Assembly: GCA_002205965.3 (NCBI GenBank)
Contig: NADL03000116.1
Location: forward strand, 62,001-126,000
Origin: Kappaphycus alvarezii
Lineage: Eukaryota; Rhodophyta; Florideophyceae; Gigartinales; Solieriaceae
Reading direction: 5' to 3'
Length of the DNA: 64,000 nt
Below the pieces are notes generated by a model, which was not told where the DNA came from, ran no database searches, and worked only from the letters and a program-made list of their open reading frames with translations. The first letter of the stretch is position 1. Every line of letters begins with the position of its first letter. Of the stretch, positions 24,464 through 36,700 are shown one piece after another. The position numbers were made by a program, and so were the translations under genes.

Positions 24464-24523
24464 AAGTTAACTGGGTATCAGCCAGCTTCTCTGTTACAGT
24501 AAATGCACCCCCGTGTTCCCCAG
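24464..24523 (+). repeat. Degenerate repeat box, copy 2
   Basis: Core CTGGGTATCAGCCAGC then CTCTGTTACAGTAAATG. It matches copy 1 in direct orientation and copy 3 (32650-32710) in inverted orientation. Confidence 0.7.
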
Positions 24524-24929
24524 TTGCTGAGAGTCCGTGAGGTTATGATTAATGCCAACGCCCTGGGATGGTTATTCTCTGTACGCGGTCCCAAATCTTA
24601 TGTTGTCACCTGGGCAGCTTGTGCGCTAAGAAACAAATTGCAAAACGGCCAGTCTAACCGGTCCTGATAAACGCGATTCGGTCAAATGGGGTCGGGTAGC
24701 AACTGCCTTTGTCCAGATTACCACATTATGCTCGCAGCGGCTGGGCTCAAGTCCAGTGCACCGTTGTATGTAGCTGGCCTCGCGTATGTCTTTTAATGCT
24801 GTAGATATCAGAAACAAAGGGGAAGAGGAGGAGACACCTCGTAATCGGGAAAGGACGATTTATCATCTCAAAAATAACAACCAAAGCTTTCCTTCATTAG
24901 AAAGAACACGTATGCCCTTCTTTTCGCTA

Positions 24930-25010
24930 CACAGCGCCTACCTCCAAAACTTCCCCTGTTCTCAGCCGTCCGAAGCCTTGCAGTAGACACCCCACATTTC
25001 CCTTTTTCAA
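24930..25010 (+). repeat. Inverted-duplication arm, left
   Basis: Contains ACACAGCGCCTACC, CTGTTCTCAGCCGTCCGA and CAGTAGACACCCCACATTTC. It matches the minus-strand reading of about 32,305-32,385 (ACACAGCGCCTCACAAAC, GGTTCTCAGCCTTCCGA, CAGTAAACACACTCC). Together with box copies 2 and 3 it is collinear, defining a larger inverted duplication. Confidence 0.6.
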
Positions 25011-25079
25011 CGGTGTATATGGCAGCCGTACTAGCGCGACCAGCAGGAAGCGACTCATCGCTCTAAGCGGATTTTCGAT

Positions 25080-25100
25080 CCACTACGCGAAACGTAGTGG
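25080..25100. repeat. Short perfect hairpin
   Basis: CCACTACG (25080-25087) pairs with CGTAGTGG (25093-25100) around a CGAAA loop. It is isolated in the desert and no function is evident. Confidence 0.6.
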
Positions 25101-28100
25101 GTAGTCATGATCTCATTGCAGCGGAGTCTGTCAAACGTTCCCTTCCCCAGCGACCGAGCTGGGAAGATTTATCGATTGCGATCCAAACCCATGGTAGTAT
25201 TGAATAATTATAGCTTCGGCCACCAAATTACAATGTTCGGCGATAGAGCACTGAACACACCCTTACATGTTTGCATTTCACCTGCTGGAAAGGGCTATAC
25301 TGCTTGAGAAACAACAGGCATGTTAAGGTACCCAGTCTGCACCTTTCAATGTTCTGGTATCAATAGCATTGTCCTTTCGGAAGCAAATGGTGAGATGAAC
25401 TCGCGCGAAATGATTTCGTAATTCCGTCGTCATCACTGGGCCGCGCAATACTTGGCTTGCAGTCGTGGTAGTTTGCTTGTTTCTGAGTTACACTCCATAC
25501 GATTCAGTTTTCTGTTTCTGCCTCCTACTCAGCGTGTTTTATTCGAAACTGTCTAGCTCTCTAAACTGTCTAACTGATGACGGGAATGTTGGGACGGCTT
25601 CCCTCCAGTGGAGTAAAAGATGCAGTCCTGCCAACGAGTAATCCAACGGTGTTGGCATATGTGCCCTACAACACTCTGATATTTTCAGTTACTCGCTAGA
25701 GAGAAGCTGTTAGTCCAGTCACTCATCGGCCTCATCTCAGGCGCGGACATCCCGCCTCCTTCATCGCGGTCAAAGTTCAGACAAACTTTTCGAGCGATGG
25801 CTGCTATCTACTGTCAGCGATCTGATAACTTCCCCAGAGATTAATTCGGCCTTATCTCAATTGAATTTCTCATGTCACCCCTGGAAGAGACTTTCGCTCA
25901 GCATACTTTATTCGCAAAGATCCTTACAAATTACCTGATAATCATTGCCCTTACACCAGTATACGGCAAAACTCCCCTAGGCGTTGGCTATACTCAGGCA
26001 TTTTTGGCCTCTATGCAACAATCAGGAGCCAAAAGATGGGTTAACTGTCCTCTCACGGCAGGTCTCAAAACTGGCCTCACTACGCGAGAACTCCTGTTGT
26101 TCAAGTATTTTTGTCTAGCACCACCTTGTCATCTCACCACCTTTTCTTCCATGCATTAATAAAATAACCTAAAAATTCCCCCCTTTTCATCCGATACCCC
26201 ATGCCCTTAGAAACGTGTTTTCGAAACTCCTCGACATCTATGACGACAATCTGAGTCACTGCCCGTGAGGTTCATCGTGGCTTGAATGTCATCACGAGAA
26301 ACAGGTCACTTTGGTGGGCACCGGCTTCGGTCTCGCATTACCGTCAGACCTGGCTGCTACAGGAACACAGGACGAGGCCTGATACATGAGCTACCAGCTC
26401 TACGTGGATGCCGAGCTACCCGAGATTACCTTCCACAGGCCTCTTCTCATCATCGACTGCGAAGCTTTACCTTAGCGGCTGGACTAAAGGCTGCGAATTC
26501 AGACAAGATATAAAAAGTTCGACTCTTTCCTACGGGGTTTACAGGTCACTGGCAAACTCTTCTCCCAATCTCAAGACGCGGGAGTGTGACCTTCCGACGC
26601 ATACTTGCCTACCACAGCCGCTGCTCTGGTAAAAATCAGTGATTCTGATGATTAGCCCTCTACAGTGACGTCTCCCCTCCTTTACAGACTAGCTGTACTG
26701 TGGGTCAGCTTCCAAATTCGCTTGCCTGCCAGCAGTGATATCGGCTACCCGTTCGTGGCTCAAATGCACAAACGGTTGTGGTGCCAGCACGCCCACTTCG
26801 TATGATCATACCCCTGACAGATTGCTCTATTATGTACCGCGATTCTACACCCCCTTTTGCGCGGCAGCTGCAATTGGTCGCGATACGGCTTCAATATGGC
26901 CCTGGGTTATCAAAGACGAGGCGTCCAGAATAAATTGAGCGAGAATGCTCGCACTGTAAAGCAGGGTATCCATATCAGGCCCAGGCCCAATTGTTCTTAT
27001 CCCGCAATCCATTGATTGAGCTAGTGTTCTCTTGTTCTCAGCGCAAGCCATAGGAGCTTTCTTTAGCAAATAGCCCTGAACGGTTTTTTCGCATGGTACA
27101 ATATTTTGACCAGTCTCTCATAGACATGACGATACTTAAAGAGATCATTTTTTAAGTCACCCCTTCTTGCTTTTCTCTGCTTCTTTTAGGATGTTTAAGT
27201 GCAGACGAATGAAAGAGAGGCAAATTAACAATACTTGGTGAGGATGATTCATATGCTTGATTCATGCTCCGAATTGATGAATAGTAGCTCAGCGCCTGCT
27301 TTTCATGTTTACAGATATTGATGTACTTTTACTAACGTGTAAACGATAATCCGAGCTAGAAGCTGAGATGCTTGGAGTGAGGGAGGCTGTAAGATGTCCA
27401 TCTCGAGAGCTTTTTGTTGTCTCAGAAGGAGGGAGGCGGTTCAACAGCAGTACTTTAGCTCTGCAACTACTTCACATGTTACAGTGGAACACTGCGATGT
27501 CAACATGAGGTAAGTCATGGTGATGGTATTGGGTTGATTCGAGAGCTGGAGCCATATGCTAAAGTACATGTTTTAATTTTTGATACCGCAATTAGTTTGC
27601 AATCTTCTTTGTAAAACACGTTGAGACAGACTGAGTAATAATGTAACTACAACTTTGAAATATGTTCATCTAATCCGATTTCTTTCCTTATATTACCTTG
27701 CAAATTGCAGAAACAAATCGCATTAAAATACTTGGAAATTGAACTGTTATGCACTGTACTGTACATATATGATACAGGACCCGACACTGTTCAAACACTT
27801 GGCGCCATTTGCAAACAGTAATTTCCGCAGCACACAAGAGGGGTGGAGATATGAATAGAGTTGCTGCAGTAGCGATGTCTGCCTACCCATTAGCACGTAC
27901 ACCTCAAGTGGGGGTCCTCTAGAAGGGGCATAGGAACCGGCATGATTATCTCGAGCCAACTTGACGCCAGACGTATTTATTAATTCGCATAAATTCTGTA
28001 CACTGGACAGTGTTTCAGAGTTAAGGTGTGCTGACCAATGACATTCCATGTTTTTGGCGTAAATTGGACTTCTTCAGAAGAACGGACATGGAGACTCAAA

Positions 28101-31100
28101 ATGTGTCACACACGGCGTATGAATAGTTATTTAATTCTGTAACATCGTCTTATGCCGCTAATCCGGGCCTGCGCAGTATTAGCGAGGGACTCGAGAAAAG
28201 GAAAGCACTGAGTATTGCATTTGTATCGATTTGAATTGGTGGACAAATCGCTTTTAGGGTTAGCTTACAACATTTCACGATTTGATTTTCCAGAAAAAAC
28301 AGAAGACATCGACAAAATTGCGGAGGCGTAAAATTTTTCAATGATTGCTCAGAGATTGATTGCGTTTGAAGGTTGAAAAAGCCGTGACCGAGGGTGCACT
28401 TAATGGGCTTCAATTTGCGGGAAGGCATGAATTCCATGTCGTGCTTAGCAACAGGATTCGTGAAAATTGACATGTACCAGAGCAGAATTTGCGGTACTAT
28501 CTGCTACAGTGTTTGATCATATACGGATGACTTTATCGTGCGATACTTTTATTCCATCCGTGTTGGATGTAATCTGTTATTGAATGAATAAATATCGTCC
28601 TCTCTATCTGTAATACTAGCCCATTGAAGTTTGTGTTATAATATAGAGGGTTTTAGTACACTTTCAAACAATCTGCGGTGTGCCGCATCTCCACTTGGAG
28701 CATGGTGGTTGCAAAAAAGGAAAGAAAGCAACACTTATGACGAAATTTAGGATAGCATCTTTCGAAAAGTTTGAGGCCTATCACTCGGAGATTACCTTCC
28801 GGTTTATAATTGGACACAGGAAATACCAGGACCCATTTTGACTGCTGATGTCTTTAAGTACTCCATGCACTTTGGTTGAAGATGATTGAGGACTACGAGT
28901 AACTTCCTTCGCTATCTCTCATGAAAACAGGATTGAATTTCCGTGAAGATTGGCGAGTAAATTTTGTGCTTGTTTCTACAGCGTGATGGTGACGAAATAG
29001 AGCGATAAAAAAGCACCCGGCACCCTCTGGCACAACCTGGTTCGTTGTTGCAACTGAAAACCACAGCTAGAAGAGTTGTCAGCAGTGAACGGTTTACAGA
29101 CCTGTATAATGATTGATGATGTAGTTTACCTGATACTTGTACCGCAATCATTGATCGCCTGACGTGTCCATTGGTGCATCATAGTCCCTATACCAGTTCT
29201 CAAAATCAGCGAGATAGTCTTGGGAGAGCCCACCTCTGTTTAAGTAGCTCTAAACGACTTTTAAGTTGCTGCAGGATACTTCGGGCCATAACCGACCGTA
29301 TCTTCCAAATATTAAATCGCACCACATTTCCCCCTATAAGCTAGTGTGGTACAGATGAGAGGATCCCAAAGCCTGGCCGGGAGCTTGACTTTCAACAACA
29401 GTGCACTGTTACCTACTTTCAGAGAAGACAGTCAACTCTCTCTCTCGCGTGGAGAGCCGCGAAAAAATGTTACTTGCGCTCCAAAAAACAAGTTTCCGAA
29501 TAAAAAGGGTATGAGAAAAAAAGAAAACAAAACCGTTGGCGTGCCTTTAGAGAAGAGTCCATGTGCGCAAGTCGATCTGACATTTATAATTAAGAGAGGC
29601 AACAACGCTCGATATTGCGCAATATTATTATGAATATGGGCATAGGGGCGTCCCTCCTTCCAAGGTCAGCTCATATCCACTTGCACAATCACAGCCATTG
29701 CTACCGAGATGTGTTCGGCAGGGATATGTGACAACAAACTCAACCGCTTTGTTCAATTCGTGGCTGTACAACGGCGCTCTCTCTATCCTACAGTATACTA
29801 CCAGGTTAGGAGCAGATTCGTTTCCATCGCTCTTCGGACATATTCTGTATTCATGTGCTACAGGACCTACACAAGTACTACGTAGATAACTTTGTGGTAC
29901 TGTAAAATTGAGCCGCGTCGCCCCAACGAAGGCCGTAAATAATCTTCAGGTGAATAAGTATGAACGTCAATCCATATTGCATTTGCAGCTTCACGATTTT
30001 TGGCATGACTGTAATCCTCGGGAAAGGCCCGCTCGGAGCATCTAAGATGCCCCTCTCATCTCCGCGAAGCTTCCAGTCCCGCCAGCTGTTTCTCTGGTAG
30101 AGCCAAAAGTACCGTAGATTGGATTCAAAACTTCCCTCTCTCTATTCGAAACTAGTCTGTATCCTTGGCCCACTTGTCATTACGCAGTATACACAGCTGC
30201 TTATATTCCCAATCCATATTCACGGAAACTCTGCACCTAGCTAGCAATATAGTCGGATCCTGCAGCGGACACCCGTTTTACTGATGCCATAAAGTTACTC
30301 TCTTTCGACTTGCGAAATACTCAGCATAGTGAAAGCTCACGTAATTGACAGCGGTAAAGAGGGGTTTTTGTTTACACTCGAAATGACAGATGAGTATAAA
30401 AATTTGTTTCACCGCTGTTGTATTACTTGGGCTTGAGTCTGCAAGGTGTGGCTATTTTTATCCTGAATGAGGTTGGACTAGGATTTTGTTTACGGTTGTC
30501 GAGATGCAAAGCCTTTTTCTTCATTCCGGTTCTCGGCACTTTTGCATGTGTGGTCGAAAATGCCCCTTGTTAACAGAGCTATAGTTATTTCTCGTTGCTC
30601 ATTTGAGGGTTTGTGCGGCAGGCATTCGTAATTTCCAGTTAGAATTCTGTTGGCGAAATTGAAGTTGAATAATAATTGGTACTCAAGAAAGTGGTCTTTA
30701 CTCTAACAAACCGGTGCAATGGTATACAGTGAATTGCACATCAGGTACGTTATTGGGCTGGCTATTCTTTTATAGATCATAAAACGAAATTGAAAGATTC
30801 AGTCCACAGTGGGTATTATCAAACACAGGCTGTGCTCTAAAAACCTGCCCGCACGTTCTCAGATCCACACAAGTATTGGCATTATTTCCAACTTGTCCTA
30901 CTTTTCCACCTTCCCAGTAACTCCGAATACCTTTCCCCGTCTTCATCCTACCGCGAAGTACTATCGTATTGTGGAAGATCGAAACCACCAGTTCAAGGCT
31001 GCAGCTGCGACTATTTAACTTACACAACATATCTACAAACGTCAATGACAAGAATCATCAAATCCGCCAATCCAACAACACAGACCCTTGCTCCATTGAA

Positions 31101-32304
31101 ATTCATGTGACCTGTACTATTAGAAGTACTCGCGTGCTTGTTACTGAATAATTCTCTACAGCAAAATCAAAGCCATGCACAAGCAATCGCAAGAGGTTGA
31201 AAAAATTGACATATATCCACGTTGAGGTTCTCAGTCAAAGATGAGAAAAATCTTTATGCGAAGTCAAGTTCAGGTGCTAAGTTTTGTACGAAAATGAAGA
31301 CTCAGGGTTATACGATAACTTAAGTTTGGGCGCAAGTGCAAAAGCGCAAACAAAAAAGAACTCGCAGGCTAGGAAGACAGTCCTCCACGAGTTAAACTCT
31401 GATCGACCATAGCTGATATTCTCCGCGTTGCAGACGAGGGAAGAGAGTGATGGAGATCTTTCTTCTCTTAGAATCTTGACGTAATCATAACACCACACTA
31501 GTGAGGGCGTGCGACGATATTTTCTGATAGCCCTATTTCCAGCAGCTTGGTTTTCTCAGAGCGAACTACATGCACCGTACGGTATCCCGAAAAAAGAGAA
31601 ACTTAACTTTCTGTATCAATGGTGCAAGGCATGGTTTTCTTCCTGTGATCAGACATAATTCGATTAGGTCCCAACATACTTCTGAGCCATCATGAGCAGT
31701 GGCTTGCCACCATAGATTCAGCACCGGTGCAGCGCACGGCAAATACATAATAGAAAAGAAAGAATCCTCGAGTACTTGAAATGTCGGATGTTTTCAAGAG
31801 ATGGTTTATACCACAGAATACACCGGAGGGGCACAGAATTGCTAGGTAGTATCACATCAGCCTTTGAAATCTGATACAATTCACTTGTAGTACCAGTGAT
31901 GAGAGCAGCGAACGTCGCTAATCTCTAGCAGTGAATCACAGAATGCAGTGTAAGAGCTTCTTTGCTTATTTGTTGGCCCCAGGATTCAACTGGGAGGTTC
32001 AATAGATACTTTCTATTATGCCTAGTGTACTCATTACAATATTAAACCGAGGGAATAGCTGTATTCAATATCACTTCTGCATAGTAGTACAAACCGTTGA
32101 AGCAGCCATACCCTAACCACCGAAAAATGAAACCATAGTCGTAACCCGTAAATGCCCGCCGTGAGGCATTGGAACTCACGGTCAAAACATGAAAAACGCA
32201 ATACAATGAGGTATATCCCGCTAGAAGTGTCAGACGACGAGTTAAACTACCCCATCATTCCCCCCCCAATGAGGTATGTAAAGCGCTTCAAACCTGTATG
32301 CCAA

Positions 32305-32385
32305 ATGAGAGAAAAAGGAGTGTGTTTACTGTGGAAGCTCGGAAGGCTGAGAACCGAAGAGGTTTGTGAGGCGCTGTGTAATAAA
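32305..32385 (-). repeat. Inverted-duplication arm, right
   Basis: Minus-strand counterpart of 24930-25010. The gap to the repeat box is about 330 bp here and about 460 bp in the left arm, so the arms have diverged by indels. Confidence 0.6.
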
Positions 32386-32649
32386 GAAGATAGGCCAAAT
32401 GAGTAAAGATGTGGAACACTTCATATGTATGAAATAGTTCTAATGGGTTTCCCAGCGAAAGGTGGTAAATGAGGTCTATTGCGAGAGATGTGTGGACTGA
32501 GTTTTCGAGCCGACTGGACTAACTAAACAAGATTTCCCATGCAAAAGAGTAAAGCCGCCATCCACCATTATTGCCTACCCAGCAGTGATAGGGGAAAAGT
32601 TTGAGTAGTAAAACATATATTTGGAAAGTAGGATCATTTCCAGGAGGGG

Positions 32650-32710
32650 GAACGGGGGGTCACTTACTGTAACAGATGAGCCGGCTCATACTCCGTCAAC
32701 TTATACGGTA
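32650..32710 (-). repeat. Degenerate repeat box, copy 3 (inverted)
   Basis: Read on the minus strand it gives GTATAAGTTGACGGAGTATG, GAGCCGGCTCATCTGTTACA and GTAAGTGACCCCCCGTTCCC, aligning along its length with copy 2 apart from scattered substitutions and small gaps. Confidence 0.65.
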
Positions 32711-33750
32711 GTGTGCTTTCAGTGAGGCCAGATGTCCCTTTAGGGATTAAGCCGAGCGGTTGTACCCTCACACAAAGGAGGTGAGCAAAGTGTCCAGATC
32801 ACTCCAGAACACGCCCAGTGAAGTGCATCGTAACAAAACAAAGATTTCGTTAGTAGAACAAGATGAAGTGGCAACTAATCCTGCAAAAGGTGGTAAAATG
32901 TAAACCTACCGTATGGAAATGAAAAGACTAACTACGATAGAGAAAGGGACCCTTTACTTCAAAGACTTTCGGGGGGGATCAAGCCATGAGCCCAATCTGA
33001 AGGTCGGGTGGCGCGGTATGCCCGCAATTTTCGGCGATTGTCCACAAACGCGATGTACTGTAGAACAAACGCAAGGGCCACTATCTTGAAACTCCGGAAT
33101 TCAGAAAGGGGATGCCTTCTTCGACGGTCGGCTATAAGGTTGGTAACGTAAGACCCTGATTTACAGATGATCCAATTTCTCCATATGAGTCGAAGGCGAC
33201 TGGTAGAGTGTCAACGCCCTCGGCACGACACGGCAAATAATAGTATCCTCCTTTCTGCCGTTCGTCCCAGGTCAGTGCTGAAAGACCTCCGTCAGCCTGG
33301 TTGCGATATGGCACGGGGTGAGGGCTGACAATAGTCAGGTCAAGGTCTTGTGCGGTGGGCGAACGGAGGATCGTATTGACAAGTTCAAAATTGATTACCT
33401 ACCTTAGTACGGTGAAAAAGCTTAGAAGCTAAACTGCAATCACTGCCGAACTTATTGCACTCCCTTGTCGTATATGCTAACGAAAGGTCAAATATCGTCG
33501 ACATTCAAAATGTTCATCCGTCCCTCTTGAAAAGGCATCGAAGCAGAGGTAGAATTGCCCGGAAATGGTTGCGCTCCCTTTTGAGTTAATATGATGCGGA
33601 ACCATTCTCAATAGAACGTAGGAAGAAATAGAGAGGGACAAATATTGTTCAGAGTAATCAAGACAGCAAAAGTAAACTAAAGAAATAGCAGACGATTTCA
33701 TTATTTGAACCTGTTTTAGGTACGCATTTATGGGATTAGTAGCATGCAAA

Positions 33751-36700
33751 ATCAGAGCTTTCTTTTAAATTCATTTTTGATAACGTGATTGGGTGAGAGA
33801 AGAACATTTTCAAAGCAATAAAAACGCTGCAGTTGTATTATATTATTGGTTCCACAAGCACTAACAGAGAAAGTTATGTATACTATAAATCTCAAATAAA
33901 CGAGAAGTGATGATTAAATTGTCGGCAAATTGTTGGCACTATCCTAATTTTAACTTGTACTTGGCGGCAGAAGGGTTTAAAGTTTCTATTTGATGCAATT
34001 GCTGTCATGAACAAATTGAAACAGAATCATGCGTTTGTCCTGTTATCATATTAGATCTCAGTTACATGCAAATAAGCTGGCAGAGAACTGTCCCGTGCTA
34101 AAATATTCTTTTGCAAGTTTTGAAGGTCAAAAATATGTATGTTGTTCTCAATTATTTCTTATACGAAACAAGTGACGTTTCAGGACGATTTAAAGATTCT
34201 TTGCCTCAAAATATGTACTTAGCAAGGAAACGAGCGTGTTTGGCGTTAAATCAAGAAGAAGAACCACGAAATATTTTAATCAACAGGAAAATCCATTTCA
34301 ACCTACTATATTTTTTGGCGAACTTATTTCGAAACTACTAAAATCTTATTTGTAGACCTCATCATCGAAAAATAAATTAGAGATACATATATCTGCCCAT
34401 CTATTCTCCTTAGATTTGCTGCATTAGCCGATCCACGGAGATCAATTATAAAGGGACCACTAATTTCACTGAATATTCTTAATTAAGAAACTACATGATT
34501 TTCAGTTCTGAGCAAAAATACGGCAAGGAGATCTCTCCAACCTATAACTGAATTGCACATAGGTATTCATTATACTTAAATACCTTTCCATGTCCGGATA
34601 CCTAGACAGTTCACTTTCTAAAACAATGATAATCAAAGTTTACACCAGGATGGGGAAAGAAACATTTATTGCATTGGATTTTTATTTTTTATTTTCTGTT
34701 TTCCCAAACTTTGATATCATACACAACGTCTTGGGCACAAATTCTTCCAATTCTCAAAATAAAGCTAATATTATATGATACCGCTGGAAAACAATGGGTG
34801 AGTTATGGCCAACTCATCCACTTTTTGGAGAATTATGAATAAATTATAAGTAACCTCTACCAGCATCTGAGAGAGGATAAATAGCAGAGGTACCTATTCA
34901 AAAACATTAATCTGGAGCCGAGATCTGAATAATTTACATGAGCAAATCCCTGAAATTTATGAAAAGGAACTCTGATTGATGCGAAATGGCTCTTTGATTT
35001 AAGCAGAATAATGGTCGATTGATAAAATTGGTTTTTTATTGATGTCGTAGCCCGGAAATAGAATTAAATTACAAGTTTGAACCTCTAAAAAATCAATTTG
35101 ATCATAATGGCGAAAATGGATACAGGCCTCAAGTCCAATAGTTTTAATGGTATGAAAATTAAAAAAGGTTGATCCGAAAGCTGGTCCCAGAGTCTGATGT
35201 TACAAGATTTTCGAACAAAAAAATCATTTTAAACCTGCTCCGTTGAATAAAACCTCTCAAAAAATTACAATGTACTAATGGAGACTACTTCGAAAATTTT
35301 GGATATCTCAACTTATAATGTCTTTAATAAGCAGTTCTAATCACTTGCGTATCACATTAAAGAATGGTCAGCTACTGAATATGAGCCATCTACGTTTATA
35401 CCGCACAATACATAAACAAATGAGCTGAAGTTGTTGAAAAGTTTTAGAATGCTCTGGTTTATTGAAAAGATTTTAGAGCGCTCCTTGAAATCGTATAATT
35501 CATACGAAACCTTTCCCGTGGGGTTTTGAAGGCCAAAATCTTCACTATATTGGAATCTGTTATATAAAAATTCGCTACGGCCAGAAACACACAAGGATAG
35601 CCTTTTCTTAACCGCAGCTCTCCTGGATTGTTGTTGAAAGTCTGCTAACGATATGCTTCGATTGAGAACTAAAATTTTGCTCTTCTTGTTTTAACTTATG
35701 TCGATGAGTTAGGAATCTCAATAATTTGAAACGGAACTTTTCATTTCGGAGAACAATTATATTGACCTAATAGTTCACAGTATGCAATATTTGAGTCAGT
35801 AGAATCCCATACAATTACAGTGCGTCCGTCAAAACTGGAAAAGGTTAAAAATTCCGCAAATTAGATGAAAAGAGAAGCTAAAAAGTCGAAAAATCTATAC
35901 AAGAGATTTATTTTGTTTCTCATACAGTTCTAAATCAAAAACCGAAGCAGAATTTAACAGCAAAGAACAGTGCGCAGGCATCTATATATTAAATGAACAG
36001 AATAAATAGGAAATCATTGATGGGAGAACAATAGCATCGGAAAGTGAAACCTACTTCAGTTTCCATGAAGCATGCTGTGTACAATGTATACAAGAAATTT
36101 ATGGAAAAATTAATCTTCTTTCATTAAACTTCTTCCATGAAGGCGACAGAAGTATTTTCATTCTTATAATTTATTTTATTCCTATTAACAAAAGGAGTAA
36201 TTAACAATGAAAAAAGTCTCAGGTATTCTAGCTTAAGGAAGGCGTACATCCTTTCCGAATTTTCCTGCGCGAATGTTATTATAGGCTGAAAACACTTGAA
36301 TTTGGATTCAGCTGCAGATATTACATGTCACGAAATTCACCTTGGAATTAATGTAATTTTAAAGAAGAAATTGAAATTGAAATCAATCAATAGTGAAAAT
36401 AATACAACCTTCAGAGCTGAGATTAAGATCTAAAATAGTTTTGCTCCCCTAGAGACGTGGTAAGTTTAATTTAGAGTAAAAATTATAGATAATTTTAAAT
36501 ATAACGAAAATGTTTTATACCTATTAATGTCCTACGGTATATCTTAAACTATTTTCACATCATAAAGCTTGTGATTATTGATAACATAATTTTTTTCCCA
36601 TGGCATATCAAATTTTTTGTTCAGTTAGGGTTTATGGAACGTCACAGTTGTTGGTTATATCGATTGTATAGTGTGTAATATTGATAATATTTCATTATTT

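Larger units (their letters stand above)
22781..33750. other. Gene desert, more balanced core with degenerate repeats
   Basis: Base composition is visibly more balanced than in the flanking AT-rich arms, yet no gene is supported. The core holds a repeat family in direct and inverted copies (about 23.43, 24.46 and 32.65 kb) and an inverted pair at 24.93 and 32.34 kb. It is probably decayed mobile DNA. Confidence 0.5.
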
